Positions 16,640-26,987 are shown, numbered from the stretch's first letter. The stretch is DNA of 34,498 bases from Actinomycetota bacterium (GCA_947472655.1 CANJCG010000004.1:1-34498); one strand, 5' to 3'. Translations and numbers: made by a program. Notes: generated by a model not told the origin, from the letters alone.

Positions 16640-18171
16640 CCCGCAACCTTACGTTGCTCGGCCCGCGTACCCGCCATGGCGCGCACCGCTACCAAGCCGG
16701 CCATAAAAATTGCCAAGAGAGACCACGCTGCAGCTAATGGGCGCCCTATGTATGCGCTCATATTCAATGAGCCTCGCAGTGCCACTTCGTGCACCAGAGC
16801 GCCTACCTGACCCTCTGGGACTTGCGCTTGCACTGAACCATCAGGACCGATGAATGCGGAGATCCCCGTGGTGGCTGCAACGACGACACTGCGACCAGTC
16901 TCTAAGGCTCGCATCTGTTCAATCGCCAGTTGCTGTTCTGGCTGCGCTGTGCCGGAATACGTGGCGTTATTCGTCTGCACCATGAGCACTCGTGCACCGT
17001 CATCTATGCGTGTATAGATCACGCTGTTGTAGGCCACTTCGAAGCAGATAACGTCACCCGTTTTGACTCCGTTGATATCAAAAATCCCCGTGTCAGTGCC
17101 GGCTGCAAAATCACGGCCTATTCGATCAAATCGATCTATGAGAGGGGCTATGAATGACCGGAAGGGGATGTACTCGCCAAAAGGCACAGGATGAGTCTTG
17201 CTGTAGTGCTGACCGGCACCCATGAGTGGATCCCACAAGATTCCTTGGTTTAAAACAGTACTTGAGTCGTCAGGATTATTGACCACGGCGCCTACGAGTA
17301 TCGGCACATTTAGAGCGCGAGCCGCAACACCGATTGCTGCCTGAGCCGCACTATCAATGTACGGATCAAGATCAGATGAATTTTCTGGCCACAGTACGAA
17401 TGCCGGCTTCGACTGCTTGCCGTGCGCAACATCAATAGCGAGCAGCATCGATTGACGAACGTGTCTGTCCAGAACGGCGCGACGTACATCGAAGGCACCT
17501 AGACCAATCTCAGGCGTACCGCCTTGAACAACTCCGATCTGCGCAGTTGCCGCTCCCCCATCCGTGTCACCCTCCGTGGGAGGCGAAATAAATAAAGGGA
17601 GAATGAAAGTCGCCAGTAATAGGACAAACCACGAGGCGGCTTGCCGCACATTGAGTGAGTACAACGCGGCTATCGATGCAACCAGTGCGCAGGAGCCCAG
17701 AACCAGCCAGCCCCCAGATCCAAGCATTCCCAAAACGACGGCTGAACGTCCAAAAAGAGTATCGCCCTGCGAAAACGCGAGACTGCCCCAAGGAAAACCC
17801 CCGAAAGGAAAACTACCGCGTACCCATTCCTGAGCAATCCACACGCCAGGTACGAGCAGTGGCCACCATTTGATACGAGTCAATAACGCGATTCCGATAC
17901 CCATAACACCGAAGGAAAGCGCGCAGACCAACGCCAGTAGGAGCCAGGCGTCATAACCAACGATCGTTAACCAATACAAAAGCAGCGTAAAGAAAACAAA
18001 CCCGCATAGAGACGAATAGATGAAGGCCCGATGCCATGAGGAACCAAGGAGCACTGCGACCAAAGCACACGCGGCCGGGAAAGCTGCCCAACCCAAAGCC
18101 AATGGAGCAAATGCCGACCACATGAGAGCACCGCTCAACGGCGCCATAATCCAGCGCCAGTGCTTCAGCAC
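16636..18171 (-). CDS. lnt: Apolipoprotein N-acyltransferase
   Basis: Multi-TM N-terminus; nitrilase-like WPENSSDLDPY, YSKTHPVPFGEYIPF, CFEVAYNS; QTNNATYSGTAQPEQQLAIEQMRALETGRSVV. GTG start. Confidence 0.92.
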   Translation of the reverse strand: MLKHWRWIMAPLSGALMWSAFAPLALGWAAFPAACALVAVLLGSSWHRAFIYSSLCGFVFFTLLLYWLTIVGYDAWLLLALVCALSFGVMGIGIALLTRIKWWPLLVPGVWIAQEWVRGSFPFGGFPWGSLAFSQGDTLFGRSAVVLGMLGSGGWLVLGSCALVASIAALYSLNVRQAASWFVLLLATFILPLFISPPTEGDTDGGAATAQIGVVQGGTPEIGLGAFDVRRAVLDRHVRQSMLLAIDVAHGKQSKPAFVLWPENSSDLDPYIDSAAQAAIGVAARALNVPILVGAVVNNPDDSSTVLNQGILWDPLMGAGQHYSKTHPVPFGEYIPFRSFIAPLIDRFDRIGRDFAAGTDTGIFDINGVKTGDVICFEVAYNSVIYTRIDDGARVLMVQTNNATYSGTAQPEQQLAIEQMRALETGRSVVVAATTGISAFIGPDGSVQAQVPEGQVGALVHEVALRGSLNMSAYIGRPLAAAWSLLAIFMAGLVAVRAMAGTRAEQRKVAG

Positions 18172-18219
18172 GGTGATGTCATCGCAGCTGACGAGACGAC
18201 TCGATATTCATATCGTGTA

Positions 18220-19356
18220 CTAATCAACCACGACAAGTTCGTGTGGCTGATTATTCATCGACTCAATGCCAGTCTCAGTACACACCACAATGTCTTCGAT
18301 GCGTGCACCAAATCGGCCTTCATCATAAAAACCAGGCTCAATACTGAAAGCCATTCCAGGTTCGAGTAGAAATGGGTTTCCTTGATATATGTACGGTTCT
18401 TCGTGAGTTTGCATACCGATTCCGTGACCGGTGCGATGAATGAACAATTCACCTAAACCATGCTCATCTAGATGGCTTCGAGCCGCTGCGTCAACGCTGC
18501 CAGCGCTCACTCCCGGCCTAGCCATTTCTCGAGAGTTCTTTTGAGCGTCGAACAAAATGTCATACTTAGCGAGATACTCTTGGCCGGGATCACCCACTGC
18601 ATACATGCGCGTGCAGTCGCTGCAGTATCCGTCAGGCATAGTTCCACCGATATCTACAACAACTGCGTCGCCAAATTGGATGACGTAATCTGAAACATCA
18701 TGGTGCGGGCTTGCTCCGTTAGCACCTGCGGCCACGATGACGAAATCGACACTGACGTGTCCCTCACTGATGATGAGTTCGGCAATATCGCGCCCTACTT
18801 CGCGTTCTGTTCGTCCGACTCTCAACAGCGCTGGCACTTGAGCATGAACTCGATCGATTGCAGCGCCTGCCCTGCGAAGTGCCGCAATTTCGCGGGCATC
18901 TTTTCGCATACGGATAGGTTCAATAAGCCCACCAGCGAGTTGCTGTTCGGCATCTGGCATCGCCGCTTTCAAACGAAGAACCTTAGAAGCCCACATATGG
19001 TCGTCAACGGCGATAGACAGGGCTCCGGGTAAAAGATCAGCCACTCGAGCATAAGGATCTTGCCCTTCACCACAGCCGATCACTGGCAAACCGAGGTCAG
19101 CGATCGGGCTTGCCAATGCTGCCAGGACTTCCAAATTCGGAACCACGATAGACGCGTCTCCGTGAGTTGGAATCACCAAGCACGTGAGCCTCTCAAGAGC
19201 TTTGGCGTCGTATCCCGTCAAGTAGCGGAGGTCGGCTCCAGGCGTGACTAAAACAGCATCGATGCCTACTGCTCGAGCAGCTGACTTTACTTTGTCCATT
19301 CGGCTCAGGAAGTCAGCTGTTCCAAATTCGCTCTTCACCGTCTTAATGTAAGGCAT
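18220..19356 (-). CDS. M24 family Xaa-Pro aminopeptidase
   Basis: DIGGTMPDGYCSDCTRMYAVG, HRTGHGIGMQTHEEPYI, FSIEPGFYDEGRFGARIEDIV. Confidence 0.93.
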   Translation of the reverse strand: MPYIKTVKSEFGTADFLSRMDKVKSAARAVGIDAVLVTPGADLRYLTGYDAKALERLTCLVIPTHGDASIVVPNLEVLAALASPIADLGLPVIGCGEGQDPYARVADLLPGALSIAVDDHMWASKVLRLKAAMPDAEQQLAGGLIEPIRMRKDAREIAALRRAGAAIDRVHAQVPALLRVGRTEREVGRDIAELIISEGHVSVDFVIVAAGANGASPHHDVSDYVIQFGDAVVVDIGGTMPDGYCSDCTRMYAVGDPGQEYLAKYDILFDAQKNSREMARPGVSAGSVDAAARSHLDEHGLGELFIHRTGHGIGMQTHEEPYIYQGNPFLLEPGMAFSIEPGFYDEGRFGARIEDIVVCTETGIESMNNQPHELVVVD

Positions 19357-19397
19357 TGTCCGTCAACTTTTAGCCGGAGTTCTGGCAGGATTGGTTC

Positions 19398-20309
19398 ATG
19401 TCCTTGGGCCCGGTATTACTTTTGGACAGCGCATCGCTGTATTACCGAGCCTTTTATGCGCTTCCCGAGTCCATGACGGCCCCAGATGGCAGGCCGCACC
19501 ACGCCATTCGAGGCTTCCTTTCCATGGTGGATGCCCTGCACCACACCTACTCCCCTAGCGGATTAGTGGCTTGCTGGGACTTTGATTGGCGTCCTCAATG
19601 GCGGGTTGATCTCATGCCTTCGTATAAAACGCACCGAGTTTTGGAAACAACGGCTGAGGGTGAATTCCTCGAAGACGAGCCTGACAGCCTCGGGGCGCAA
19701 GTGGACGCCTTAGCTGAATTGCTTGACGTCAGTGGCATTGCACGCATTGGAATACAAGATTTTGAAGCTGATGACGTCATAGCCTCATTAGCGAGCCAGA
19801 TAAGCGGTGACGTCCTTGTAGTTTCGGGCGATCGAGATTTAGTGCAACTCGTGAACGACGCCAAACATACAAAATTATTGTTGGCTGTCAACGGTGGAAT
19901 GTCGAAGTGGCCATTATTAGACGAGCAAGGCGTAGTGGATCGTTATGGAGTTCATCCATCGCATTATGTTGATTACGCAATTTTACGAGGTGATCCATCC
20001 GATGGAATTCCAGGAGTCCCCGGAATTGGCGAGAAAACGGCTGCTGCATTAATCGGCGCCTTTGGCGACTTGGACGAAATTATCAAGGCTGCATCGGGTG
20101 TTCCTGTGAAACCTATGACGCCGCGCTTCGCAGGTTTATTGACCCAGCATGAATCAGATCTGCGCGTTGCCCGGCAGGTTGCAACTGCAGTTCGCGATCT
20201 TGAAATAGAAATTGATGCGCGGATACCCTCGGCCCCAAAAGATCCTGATCGTCGCCTTGAACTGGTTTCGTCTTGGGGTGTCGCACGCTTTCTACCAAAG
20301 TGGATGTGA
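19398..20309 (+). CDS. 5'-3' exonuclease (PolA-type FEN domain, stand-alone)
   Basis: LLLDSASLYYRAFYALP, DFEADDVIASLA, VVSGDRDLVQLV, GDPSDGIPGVPGIGEKTAAALI. Confidence 0.94.
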   Translation: MSLGPVLLLDSASLYYRAFYALPESMTAPDGRPHHAIRGFLSMVDALHHTYSPSGLVACWDFDWRPQWRVDLMPSYKTHRVLETTAEGEFLEDEPDSLGAQVDALAELLDVSGIARIGIQDFEADDVIASLASQISGDVLVVSGDRDLVQLVNDAKHTKLLLAVNGGMSKWPLLDEQGVVDRYGVHPSHYVDYAILRGDPSDGIPGVPGIGEKTAAALIGAFGDLDEIIKAASGVPVKPMTPRFAGLLTQHESDLRVARQVATAVRDLEIEIDARIPSAPKDPDRRLELVSSWGVARFLPKWM

Positions 20310-20333
20310 ACTACATCTGTGATTGTGCGTCTC

Positions 20334-23039
20334 CTACACCTGTGACACAGAAGCGACGACACCGCGGTTAACGAGATCGGCGGCCGCAAGGGCTGTCGCG
20401 CGTAATTCGTTATCAGCAGGAACTGCTTGCGCAATTTGTCCGAGTAGGTCTATGACTTGTCTTGACCAACGCACGAAATCGCCGGCCGTGAGTTCTTCTC
20501 TGGATAAGACGGAATACAGGGATTGTCCTTGACACCATCGATACATGGCCCACATGAAACCAGCGTCCAAGGATTTCGTGGCACTAACTTGGTGACGAGA
20601 TTCGATTCCATGAATGTCGAACCACATATCGTGCATGACATCAAGTGCGTCACGGATGGCCCCGTGTGGAATTTTGGGCGCCTCGTCTTCGCTGGCTCTT
20701 GATTCGAACACGAGGCTGGAACACACCGCGGCTAATTCGGGAGCGGTGAGCGATTCCCAGGTGCCCTGTTGCAGACACAAGGCAGTGAGTAGGTCAGCCT
20801 CTGTGTAAAGCCGCATAAGTAACTGGCCCTCTGGCGTGACCTTCGCATCATCATTGGCGCTCGTGAGATAGCCCAATTCGCTTAACACTTCACAGACTCG
20901 ATCAAAGTGGCGAGCAATTGAGTTTGTGCGTCCTTCAACTCGTTGTTCAAGATCGTGAATTTCTCGTTGAGCGCGATGAAATCGTTCTGCCCACCGAGCA
21001 TGTTGTTCGCGCTCATTGCATCCATGACATGGATGTTGTCGCATGCTCGCCCGAAGGGTGCTCACAACTTCATCTTCAGTCTGCGCGGGCTTCGTGCGTC
21101 GTCCTGTCGCGTGATCTCCTGCCACCTCACGCAACGCCGAGATGAGCTCTCGTCGTGCTTGTGGATTGCGGGCGGAAAAAGTCTTTGGGATTCGAATGCG
21201 ACCGAGGACTTCAAGGTTGGCATTGACTTCCAGACTCGAAATGCGGCGCACTTGGCGATCTGTGGTGAGCACGAGAGGGCGCGGGTCTGCCTCATCTCCC
21301 CCAAATCCGGTATCCAAAACGACTGCGGGGCCAGCACGCTTACCGGCAGGGATCACGATGACATCGCCTGGTTTAAGGGCCCGCAGTGTGTCGGTGGCAA
21401 CCTCTCGACGCTGTGCGGCCGCAGTTCGTGTGATGTCCTTTTCTCGTCGTGAAATTTGTTCGCGCAGCGATGAGTACTCAGTAAAATCACCAAGGTGACA
21501 GGCCATCGCATCTTGATAGCCAGAGCGGCCTTCTTCGAGCTTACGAATCTGGGTTGCAAGTCCAACTACAGATCGATCAGCCTGGAATTGTGCGAAAGAG
21601 GTCTCGAGAACCTCACGTGCAGTGTGTCTTCCCAGGCGTGCCACTAAATTCACTGCCATGTTGTACGAAGGGGTGAACGACGAACGTAAAGGGTAGGTGC
21701 GAGTAGAGGCTAAACCTGCGACTGCTCGTGGATCCAAAGACTCTTGCCAAAGAACAACACCGTGACCCTCAACATCGATCCCTCGTCGACCGGCACGGCC
21801 CGTGAGCTGGGTGTACTCCCCCGGGGTGAGATCCACGTGGGATTCACCGTTCCACTTGGATAATTTCTCTAGGACTACGGATCGCGCAGGCATGTTGATG
21901 CCAAGTGCCAAAGTTTCAGTTGCAAACACCACCTTGATGAGGCCACGTTGAAATAGATATTCGACCACTTCCTTAAAGATCGGCAGCAGACCTGCGTGGT
22001 GGGCGGCTATGCCGCGCTCAATCCCATCCATCCAGTCGTCGAACCCAAGTGCTAAAAGATCTTCATCCGATAAATGCCTCGTGGCTTCAAGCGCATATTC
22101 CCGCACTTCGATTCGTTCGTCTTTAGAATTCAGGCGAAGCCCGGAATGCATAACCTGCTGAACGGCGTCATTGCAACCATTGCGACTAAACAGAAAGTAG
22201 ATAGCTGGTAGCAACTCGTTTTCTTCAAGTTTTCGCACCACATCGCTGCGATACGGTGTGAGCGCATTTCGGCGGCGGTGGCTTTTCGCGTCACGGCTGT
22301 GTCTGCGTGATGCATCCCTGGACAAACTCTCTAGTTCTGGATTGACGATTTGCTGGTCATCGTCGACGAAAAGGTCATACAGGCGGTTACCTGCCATTAC
22401 GTGCTGCCACAACGGAACAGGTCGATGTTCCTCCACGATTATGTCGGTTTCACCGCGCACAGTAGCCAGCCAAGCTCCAAATTCTTCAGCATTGCTGACG
22501 GTGGCCGACAGTGCTGCGATGCTGACAGTGGCTGGAAGGTGAATCATCACTTCTTCCCAAACGGCGCCTCTGAAGCGATCAGCAAGATAATGAACCTCAT
22601 CCATCACAACATACGAAAGATCGTGAAGTGTGCTTGATTCTGCATAAAGCATGTTTCGAAGGACCTCGGTGGTCATAACCACAACAGGAGCCTCGCTATT
22701 GATCGAAGTGTCACCGGTCAGAAGGCCAATGCGCTCAGGCCCGAAATGTTCTACGAGATCGTGATATTTCTGATTCGAGAGTGCCTTAATTGGTGTTGTG
22801 AAAAAACATTTTCGCCCTGCTTCAAGAGCAAGGAAAACAGCAAACTCCCCCACAACAGTCTTGCCTGATCCGGTAGGTGCAGCTACGAGTACGCTTTTCC
22901 CACTTTCAAGGCTGCGACAGGCGCGTAGTTGAAACTGATCTAATCCGAAGGCGAATCCACTTGCAAAGGCTTGCACTTGTGGAGAGTGTGCTCGCTGCCG
23001 AGAAGCGGCGTACCTTTCAGACGGGCTATTCATCATCAT
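20334..23039 (-). CDS. helY: DEAD/DEAH box (Ski2/Mtr4-like) helicase, HelY-type
   Basis: APTGSGKTVVGEFAV, VVMDEVHYLAD, SATVSNAEEFG, LTGRAGRRGIDVEGHGVV; located next to tatC as in mycobacteria. Confidence 0.9.
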   Translation of the reverse strand: MMMNSPSERYAASRQRAHSPQVQAFASGFAFGLDQFQLRACRSLESGKSVLVAAPTGSGKTVVGEFAVFLALEAGRKCFFTTPIKALSNQKYHDLVEHFGPERIGLLTGDTSINSEAPVVVMTTEVLRNMLYAESSTLHDLSYVVMDEVHYLADRFRGAVWEEVMIHLPATVSIAALSATVSNAEEFGAWLATVRGETDIIVEEHRPVPLWQHVMAGNRLYDLFVDDDQQIVNPELESLSRDASRRHSRDAKSHRRRNALTPYRSDVVRKLEENELLPAIYFLFSRNGCNDAVQQVMHSGLRLNSKDERIEVREYALEATRHLSDEDLLALGFDDWMDGIERGIAAHHAGLLPIFKEVVEYLFQRGLIKVVFATETLALGINMPARSVVLEKLSKWNGESHVDLTPGEYTQLTGRAGRRGIDVEGHGVVLWQESLDPRAVAGLASTRTYPLRSSFTPSYNMAVNLVARLGRHTAREVLETSFAQFQADRSVVGLATQIRKLEEGRSGYQDAMACHLGDFTEYSSLREQISRREKDITRTAAAQRREVATDTLRALKPGDVIVIPAGKRAGPAVVLDTGFGGDEADPRPLVLTTDRQVRRISSLEVNANLEVLGRIRIPKTFSARNPQARRELISALREVAGDHATGRRTKPAQTEDEVVSTLRASMRQHPCHGCNEREQHARWAERFHRAQREIHDLEQRVEGRTNSIARHFDRVCEVLSELGYLTSANDDAKVTPEGQLLMRLYTEADLLTALCLQQGTWESLTAPELAAVCSSLVFESRASEDEAPKIPHGAIRDALDVMHDMWFDIHGIESRHQVSATKSLDAGFMWAMYRWCQGQSLYSVLSREELTAGDFVRWSRQVIDLLGQIAQAVPADNELRATALAAADLVNRGVVASVSQV

Positions 23040-23856
23040 TCAATGACAAAGGTGAAAGTTCATCATCACCGAGCATGGAGTAGTCAATTTCTCCCTTGCG
23101 TTTTCGAGTCCTACGCCTATCGTTCAACAGGGAGAAAACAATTGCCAACGATACGAGGAGAAATATTGGACCAGCAAGTAATGCCATATTAATTGGGTCA
23201 CCCGTGGGCGTTGCGATGGCCGCGAAAACAAAAATAATCATGATGATCCACCGCCACCAAGACAATAATCTCCTACCAGTCAGTACTCCAGCCATATTCA
23301 TGCCGATGAGCACGAGCGGAGCGATAAAGCCAATGGCAAAAACCATGATCATGCGTAGGAAGAAAGAAAGATAACGATCAACGCCGACGATGTTTGCTAC
23401 TCCATCTGGAGTAAAGCCAAACAGAATGTTGAGTCCGACAGGAAGTACGGTGTACGCCATGTAAATTCCCGCGCCAAACAGTGGAGTGGCGACGAGAACA
23501 AAACCCAGCGCCCATCGCTTTTCATGTTTATGTAGACCCGGGGTTATAAATCTCCAAAGCTGATAGAGCCAGACCGGAGAGCTCAAGACGAGTCCTGCTA
23601 CTGCAGCGACTTGCAACTGCAATACGAATGGGTCCGCCACACCGGTGAGCGCCAAGGTGATATTTCGGCCTTCTCCACGGGCCTGATTCACGACGTCATT
23701 GAATGGTGTACTTATCCATTCGAAAATTGGTGTGTAGAAAATCCAGCCGACCACCATGCCAATGAGGATGGCGATTGCTGACTTCACCAACCGCGAACGT
23801 AACTCGCGAAGATGATCCGTAAGCGGCATTGCCGCTGTACGGTTTTTATCGGGCAC
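23026..23856 (-). CDS. tatC: Sec-independent protein translocase TatC
   Basis: MPLTDHLRELRSRLVKSAIAI, six hydrophobic segments, FITPGLHKHEKRW. Confidence 0.95.
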   Translation of the reverse strand: MPDKNRTAAMPLTDHLRELRSRLVKSAIAILIGMVVGWIFYTPIFEWISTPFNDVVNQARGEGRNITLALTGVADPFVLQLQVAAVAGLVLSSPVWLYQLWRFITPGLHKHEKRWALGFVLVATPLFGAGIYMAYTVLPVGLNILFGFTPDGVANIVGVDRYLSFFLRMIMVFAIGFIAPLVLIGMNMAGVLTGRRLLSWWRWIIMIIFVFAAIATPTGDPINMALLAGPIFLLVSLAIVFSLLNDRRRTRKRKGEIDYSMLGDDELSPLSLNDDE

Positions 23857-23864
23857 TGGGTCGG

Positions 23865-24083
23865 CTACTCGTCCGTAGTCTTTTTGGCAGTTTCAGCCTC
23901 TTTTTTCGCCGATACTGCATCACTTGCCGGATCACCTTCGATGAGTCCTTTTGTCTCTGCCTTGAAGATACGAAGCGAACGCCCAAGACCTCGCGCGGCA
24001 TCGGGTAGACGCTTTGCCCCAAAGAGCAACGCAATGATGAGCACAATGATCAGTACCTCGGTACCACCGAAATTCTTGAACAT
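23865..24083 (-). CDS. tatA: Twin-arginine translocase TatA/E family
   Basis: [46 protein letters not shown]; internal ATG at 24083 chosen over the longer ORF. Confidence 0.93.
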   Translation of the reverse strand: MFKNFGGTEVLIIVLIIALLFGAKRLPDAARGLGRSLRIFKAETKGLIEGDPASDAVSAKKEAETAKKTTDE

Positions 24084-24109
24084 TCCCTGTTCCTTCGCTT
24101 GAGAGTGAC

Positions 24110-25024
24110 TTAAGAATACGACGTATACGCGGCAGCGGCTGCATCCGCCACCCATTTGCGAGCTTCTCTGGGAGATTGCACAGTCAATGAACCTCCCATA
24201 GAAAGCACCACCTGAACTAGCCAATGAGGATCGCGAAAGGCCAATTCAGCTTCGATGGTCCCATCTGGGCCATCTTGGATGTTCGCGAAGGGGTAGGTGT
24301 CTAAGGCCCAGCGGGCGGTACTCGCCAAGGTCACTGCGGCACGGGTCTCTTGTGAAATCGGTGTCTGCATACCCATAGAGGTCGGCATTGGTTCACCAAG
24401 GAGTGCCGTGATGATGCGATCAACCCGGAAGGTCCGGATGGCTTGTGCTCGTTCACAGAAGCCTTCCAGGTACGTGTGACCTCCGGAGGTGACAACGCTG
24501 TGTGGCAAAACGATTCGATCGGTAACAAGGTCGTCAGTTCCAGCCGCATAAATGATTGATAGCTTTCTGTTCTCACGCAAAGCTGCCTCGATCATGTGCG
24601 TGGTTGCATCCGAAACCCCACTGTCGATCACCATGGTGGATGCCGTGTTCGTTTCGAGACTGCCTTCAAGTCGTTCAATCAAGGCAACGAGCGTTTTTCG
24701 ATCATGTGAGCCAGGCACCTGAATCAAGAGCCTTAACGCCACAAGAAGCGCCATCACTTCATCGCCCGAGAGACGCAGAGGACGGTCGAGAGTTTGTGGA
24801 TCAACGACATGAATACGTCCATCATCCCAGAACTGAATGTCCACGAGTTGATCTGGCATGTGCCCGGGTAATCCGCAGACCACCAGGAGCCATAAATCTT
24901 TTTCACATTGTTCAGCGGATATTCCAAAATGATCCGCGGCAACGTCAATACTGACACCATCATGATTGATGAGCCACGGAACCATTGTCATGAGTCGAGA
25001 CAACCGCGTACTCGATGTCGTCAC
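24110..25024 (-). CDS. pafC: PafC, WYL-domain transcriptional regulator
   Basis: HTH-WYL architecture; overlaps pafB stop by 4 nt; paired location in the Pup-proteasome locus. Confidence 0.88.
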   Translation of the reverse strand: MTTSSTRLSRLMTMVPWLINHDGVSIDVAADHFGISAEQCEKDLWLLVVCGLPGHMPDQLVDIQFWDDGRIHVVDPQTLDRPLRLSGDEVMALLVALRLLIQVPGSHDRKTLVALIERLEGSLETNTASTMVIDSGVSDATTHMIEAALRENRKLSIIYAAGTDDLVTDRIVLPHSVVTSGGHTYLEGFCERAQAIRTFRVDRIITALLGEPMPTSMGMQTPISQETRAAVTLASTARWALDTYPFANIQDGPDGTIEAELAFRDPHWLVQVVLSMGGSLTVQSPREARKWVADAAAAAYTSYS

Positions 25025-25980
25025 GTTGCGTCCTGGTGATCGCGTAGAATTGTGTGCAGGGAATCACGAACCATCAGAAGAATTTCGTTTGGCTCAATGA
25101 CTTTGACACCACCGCCCGCCGCACAGATTTGTGAGACGAGCACATCGGCGGACACCGCTGAAATCGTGATCTCTGCATTTTCAAAGGGACTTATATTCGC
25201 TCCGTTGGCTTGCCGCAGCGCTGCACCGTGGCCGCCCTGGATCCAAACGGTTGCAGTGACCGGACGCGCAACGTCTTCACCGCGGACGACCTCAGTGAGA
25301 TCGAGATCAGATGGGCGAGCAACTTCTAGGCTTTTAGCCGTTACCGTCACAGAGCCCGTGATCCGTGAAACGCGAAAAGTGCGCCGTTCACCCCGATCAT
25401 GATCGTGACCTACGAAATACCAGTGCCCGAGATGGGCTACTAGGCCCCAAGGGTCGACAATGCGACGTGCAGGTTGCGGATCTGATCTGCCTTGATATTC
25501 GAAATTGACCACATGTTGTTCACGCAGCGCGGCCATAAGAGGTAATAACGCAGCATCAGTAGCGGTGACTCTGACCGATTCAAGACCTTGAACCGCTGGT
25601 GCATCGCCACTAATGGATTCGATCTTTCGTATGGCGGTAGTAGCGGGAGCCTCTAAAATCGCTTCCTGCCAGGTGGCAGCTGCCAGCGCTAAAAGGGCCA
25701 ACTCATCAGCCGAGAAATTCAGATCTTCAGGTGTGGTCTGCCGAGCAATGAGATAGCCCTCGACTTCGCCATTCACATCAAGCACAGTTTCAACCGGTAT
25801 ACCCATACCGCGTAGCTCATCTTTATCTCTCTCGAACATCCGCTCAAAGGCAACATCGCTTGCGTCAACGTCATACCCTGCAACGAGCCGACGGATATCT
25901 GATCGAGGAATGGCACGAGACGCACCTAAGAGACAAAAAACTACATTGAGTAAGCGTTCGGTGCGATCAACTCTTGCCAA
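25021..25980 (-). CDS. pafB: PafB, WYL-domain transcriptional regulator
   Basis: VDRTERLLNVVFCLLGASRAIPRSDIRRLVAGYD... HTH; FEYQGRSDPQPARRIVDPWGLVAHLGHWYFVGHDHDRGERRTFRVSRI. Confidence 0.9.
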   Translation of the reverse strand: MARVDRTERLLNVVFCLLGASRAIPRSDIRRLVAGYDVDASDVAFERMFERDKDELRGMGIPVETVLDVNGEVEGYLIARQTTPEDLNFSADELALLALAAATWQEAILEAPATTAIRKIESISGDAPAVQGLESVRVTATDAALLPLMAALREQHVVNFEYQGRSDPQPARRIVDPWGLVAHLGHWYFVGHDHDRGERRTFRVSRITGSVTVTAKSLEVARPSDLDLTEVVRGEDVARPVTATVWIQGGHGAALRQANGANISPFENAEITISAVSADVLVSQICAAGGGVKVIEPNEILLMVRDSLHTILRDHQDAT

Positions 25981-25985
25981 GACAG

Positions 25986-26345
25986 CTAGCCGACGTTGAG
26001 GAGATCAATTATGAAAACCAAAGTCCGTCCAGCAAGGCGATGCCCACCGGACTCGCCATAAGCCAAAGCTGGAGGAATAACCAGCTGCCGACGTCCACCA
26101 ACCTTCATGCCGGGGATACCTTCTTGCCAGCCAGCAATCAGGCCATTCAGTGGAAAGGTGATGGATTCGCCTCGATCCCAGGAAGAGTCGAATTCTTCAC
26201 CATTTTCGAAATCCACACCCAAGTAGTGAACCTCTACCCGACCCCCAGCGACCGCCACAGCTCCATCACCAACAAACACGTCGCTGATGATTAACGTGGT
26301 AGGTGCGGGACCGTCGATAAAGTCTACTTCTGGTTTCTGCGTCAT
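25986..26345 (-). CDS. FKBP-type peptidyl-prolyl isomerase (cytosolic)
   Basis: VEVHYLGVDFENGEEFDSSWDRGESITFPLNGLIAGWQEGIPGMKVGGRRQLVIPPALAYG. Confidence 0.94.
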   Translation of the reverse strand: MTQKPEVDFIDGPAPTTLIISDVFVGDGAVAVAGGRVEVHYLGVDFENGEEFDSSWDRGESITFPLNGLIAGWQEGIPGMKVGGRRQLVIPPALAYGESGGHRLAGRTLVFIIDLLNVG

Positions 26346-26354
26346 ACGAGAATC

Positions 26355-26948
26355 TTATTTGTCGATTGATACAAGTTCGACGACGAACACGAGTGATTCA
26401 TCGGGAAGGATTCCCGAACCGGCTGGCGGAGTAGGACCATAGCCCTGTTCCCCCGGAATGATGAGGAGTCGTTGCTCACCGATTTTCATACCCGGCATCC
26501 CCACGCTCCAGCCCGGAATCAGACCTGCAAGATCGTAAGTGAGCGGAGCGCCATTGGCCCAAGAGGAGTCGAATTGAGTCTGGCTCACCAATCCAACGCC
26601 GCAATAATTGAATGTAAGCGTGTCTGAAGCTTTGAGCACCTTGCCCTTGCCAGGTATCAACGTCTTGGTTTGAACCTCAGTGGCCGCAGGTAGAGCCGGC
26701 GCAATCGTGATCACGGGGGCTTTGGCTTGCGCGACAGTAACTCCAGACACAGTGGTGCCCTGAATGGGTGCCGCGTTCTCAGCTGTCGGATCTCCACCCT
26801 GAACCGCGCAGCGTGAGGTCACGAATTGTGAACTGACACTGGCGCTGGGAGCTGGCTCAGTGGCAGCACCTGGGTCGGCTGACGGAGTGCTTGAACACGC
26901 AGCGAGAAGGATGAGAATGGGAACCAACAAGATAACGGGACGTCGAAT
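26355..26948 (-). CDS. FKBP-type peptidyl-prolyl isomerase, lipoprotein
   Basis: Lipobox LAAC plus FKBP core FDSSWANGAPLTYDLAGLIPGWSVGMPGMKIGEQRLLIIPGEQGYG. Start uncertain: TTG 26930 (ORF track) or ATT 26948, which gives MRRPVILLVPILILLAAC. Confidence 0.85.
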   Translation of the reverse strand: MRRPVILLVPILILLAACSSTPSADPGAATEPAPSASVSSQFVTSRCAVQGGDPTAENAAPIQGTTVSGVTVAQAKAPVITIAPALPAATEVQTKTLIPGKGKVLKASDTLTFNYCGVGLVSQTQFDSSWANGAPLTYDLAGLIPGWSVGMPGMKIGEQRLLIIPGEQGYGPTPPAGSGILPDESLVFVVELVSIDK

Positions 26949-26987
26949 CTCAACAGTCTAAGCGGGCTTAGGCCCAGATTGGTGTAT

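Noticed and set aside
19386-19400. CAGGAT-N6-ATG before the 5'-3' exonuclease as another leaderless start
   Set aside because: The first base departs from TANNNT; left out of the signature count although it may be functional.
20943-21452. 169-aa + strand ORF antisense to helY
   Set aside because: Lies wholly inside the conserved helicase gene; composition Ser/Arg/Cys-rich and no recognisable domain; typical shadow ORF.
26963-26976. GGGC-ttag-GCCC stem between pafA and the FKBP lipoprotein as a terminator
   Set aside because: Only 4 bp with no U tract; it would also sit within an apparent operon.
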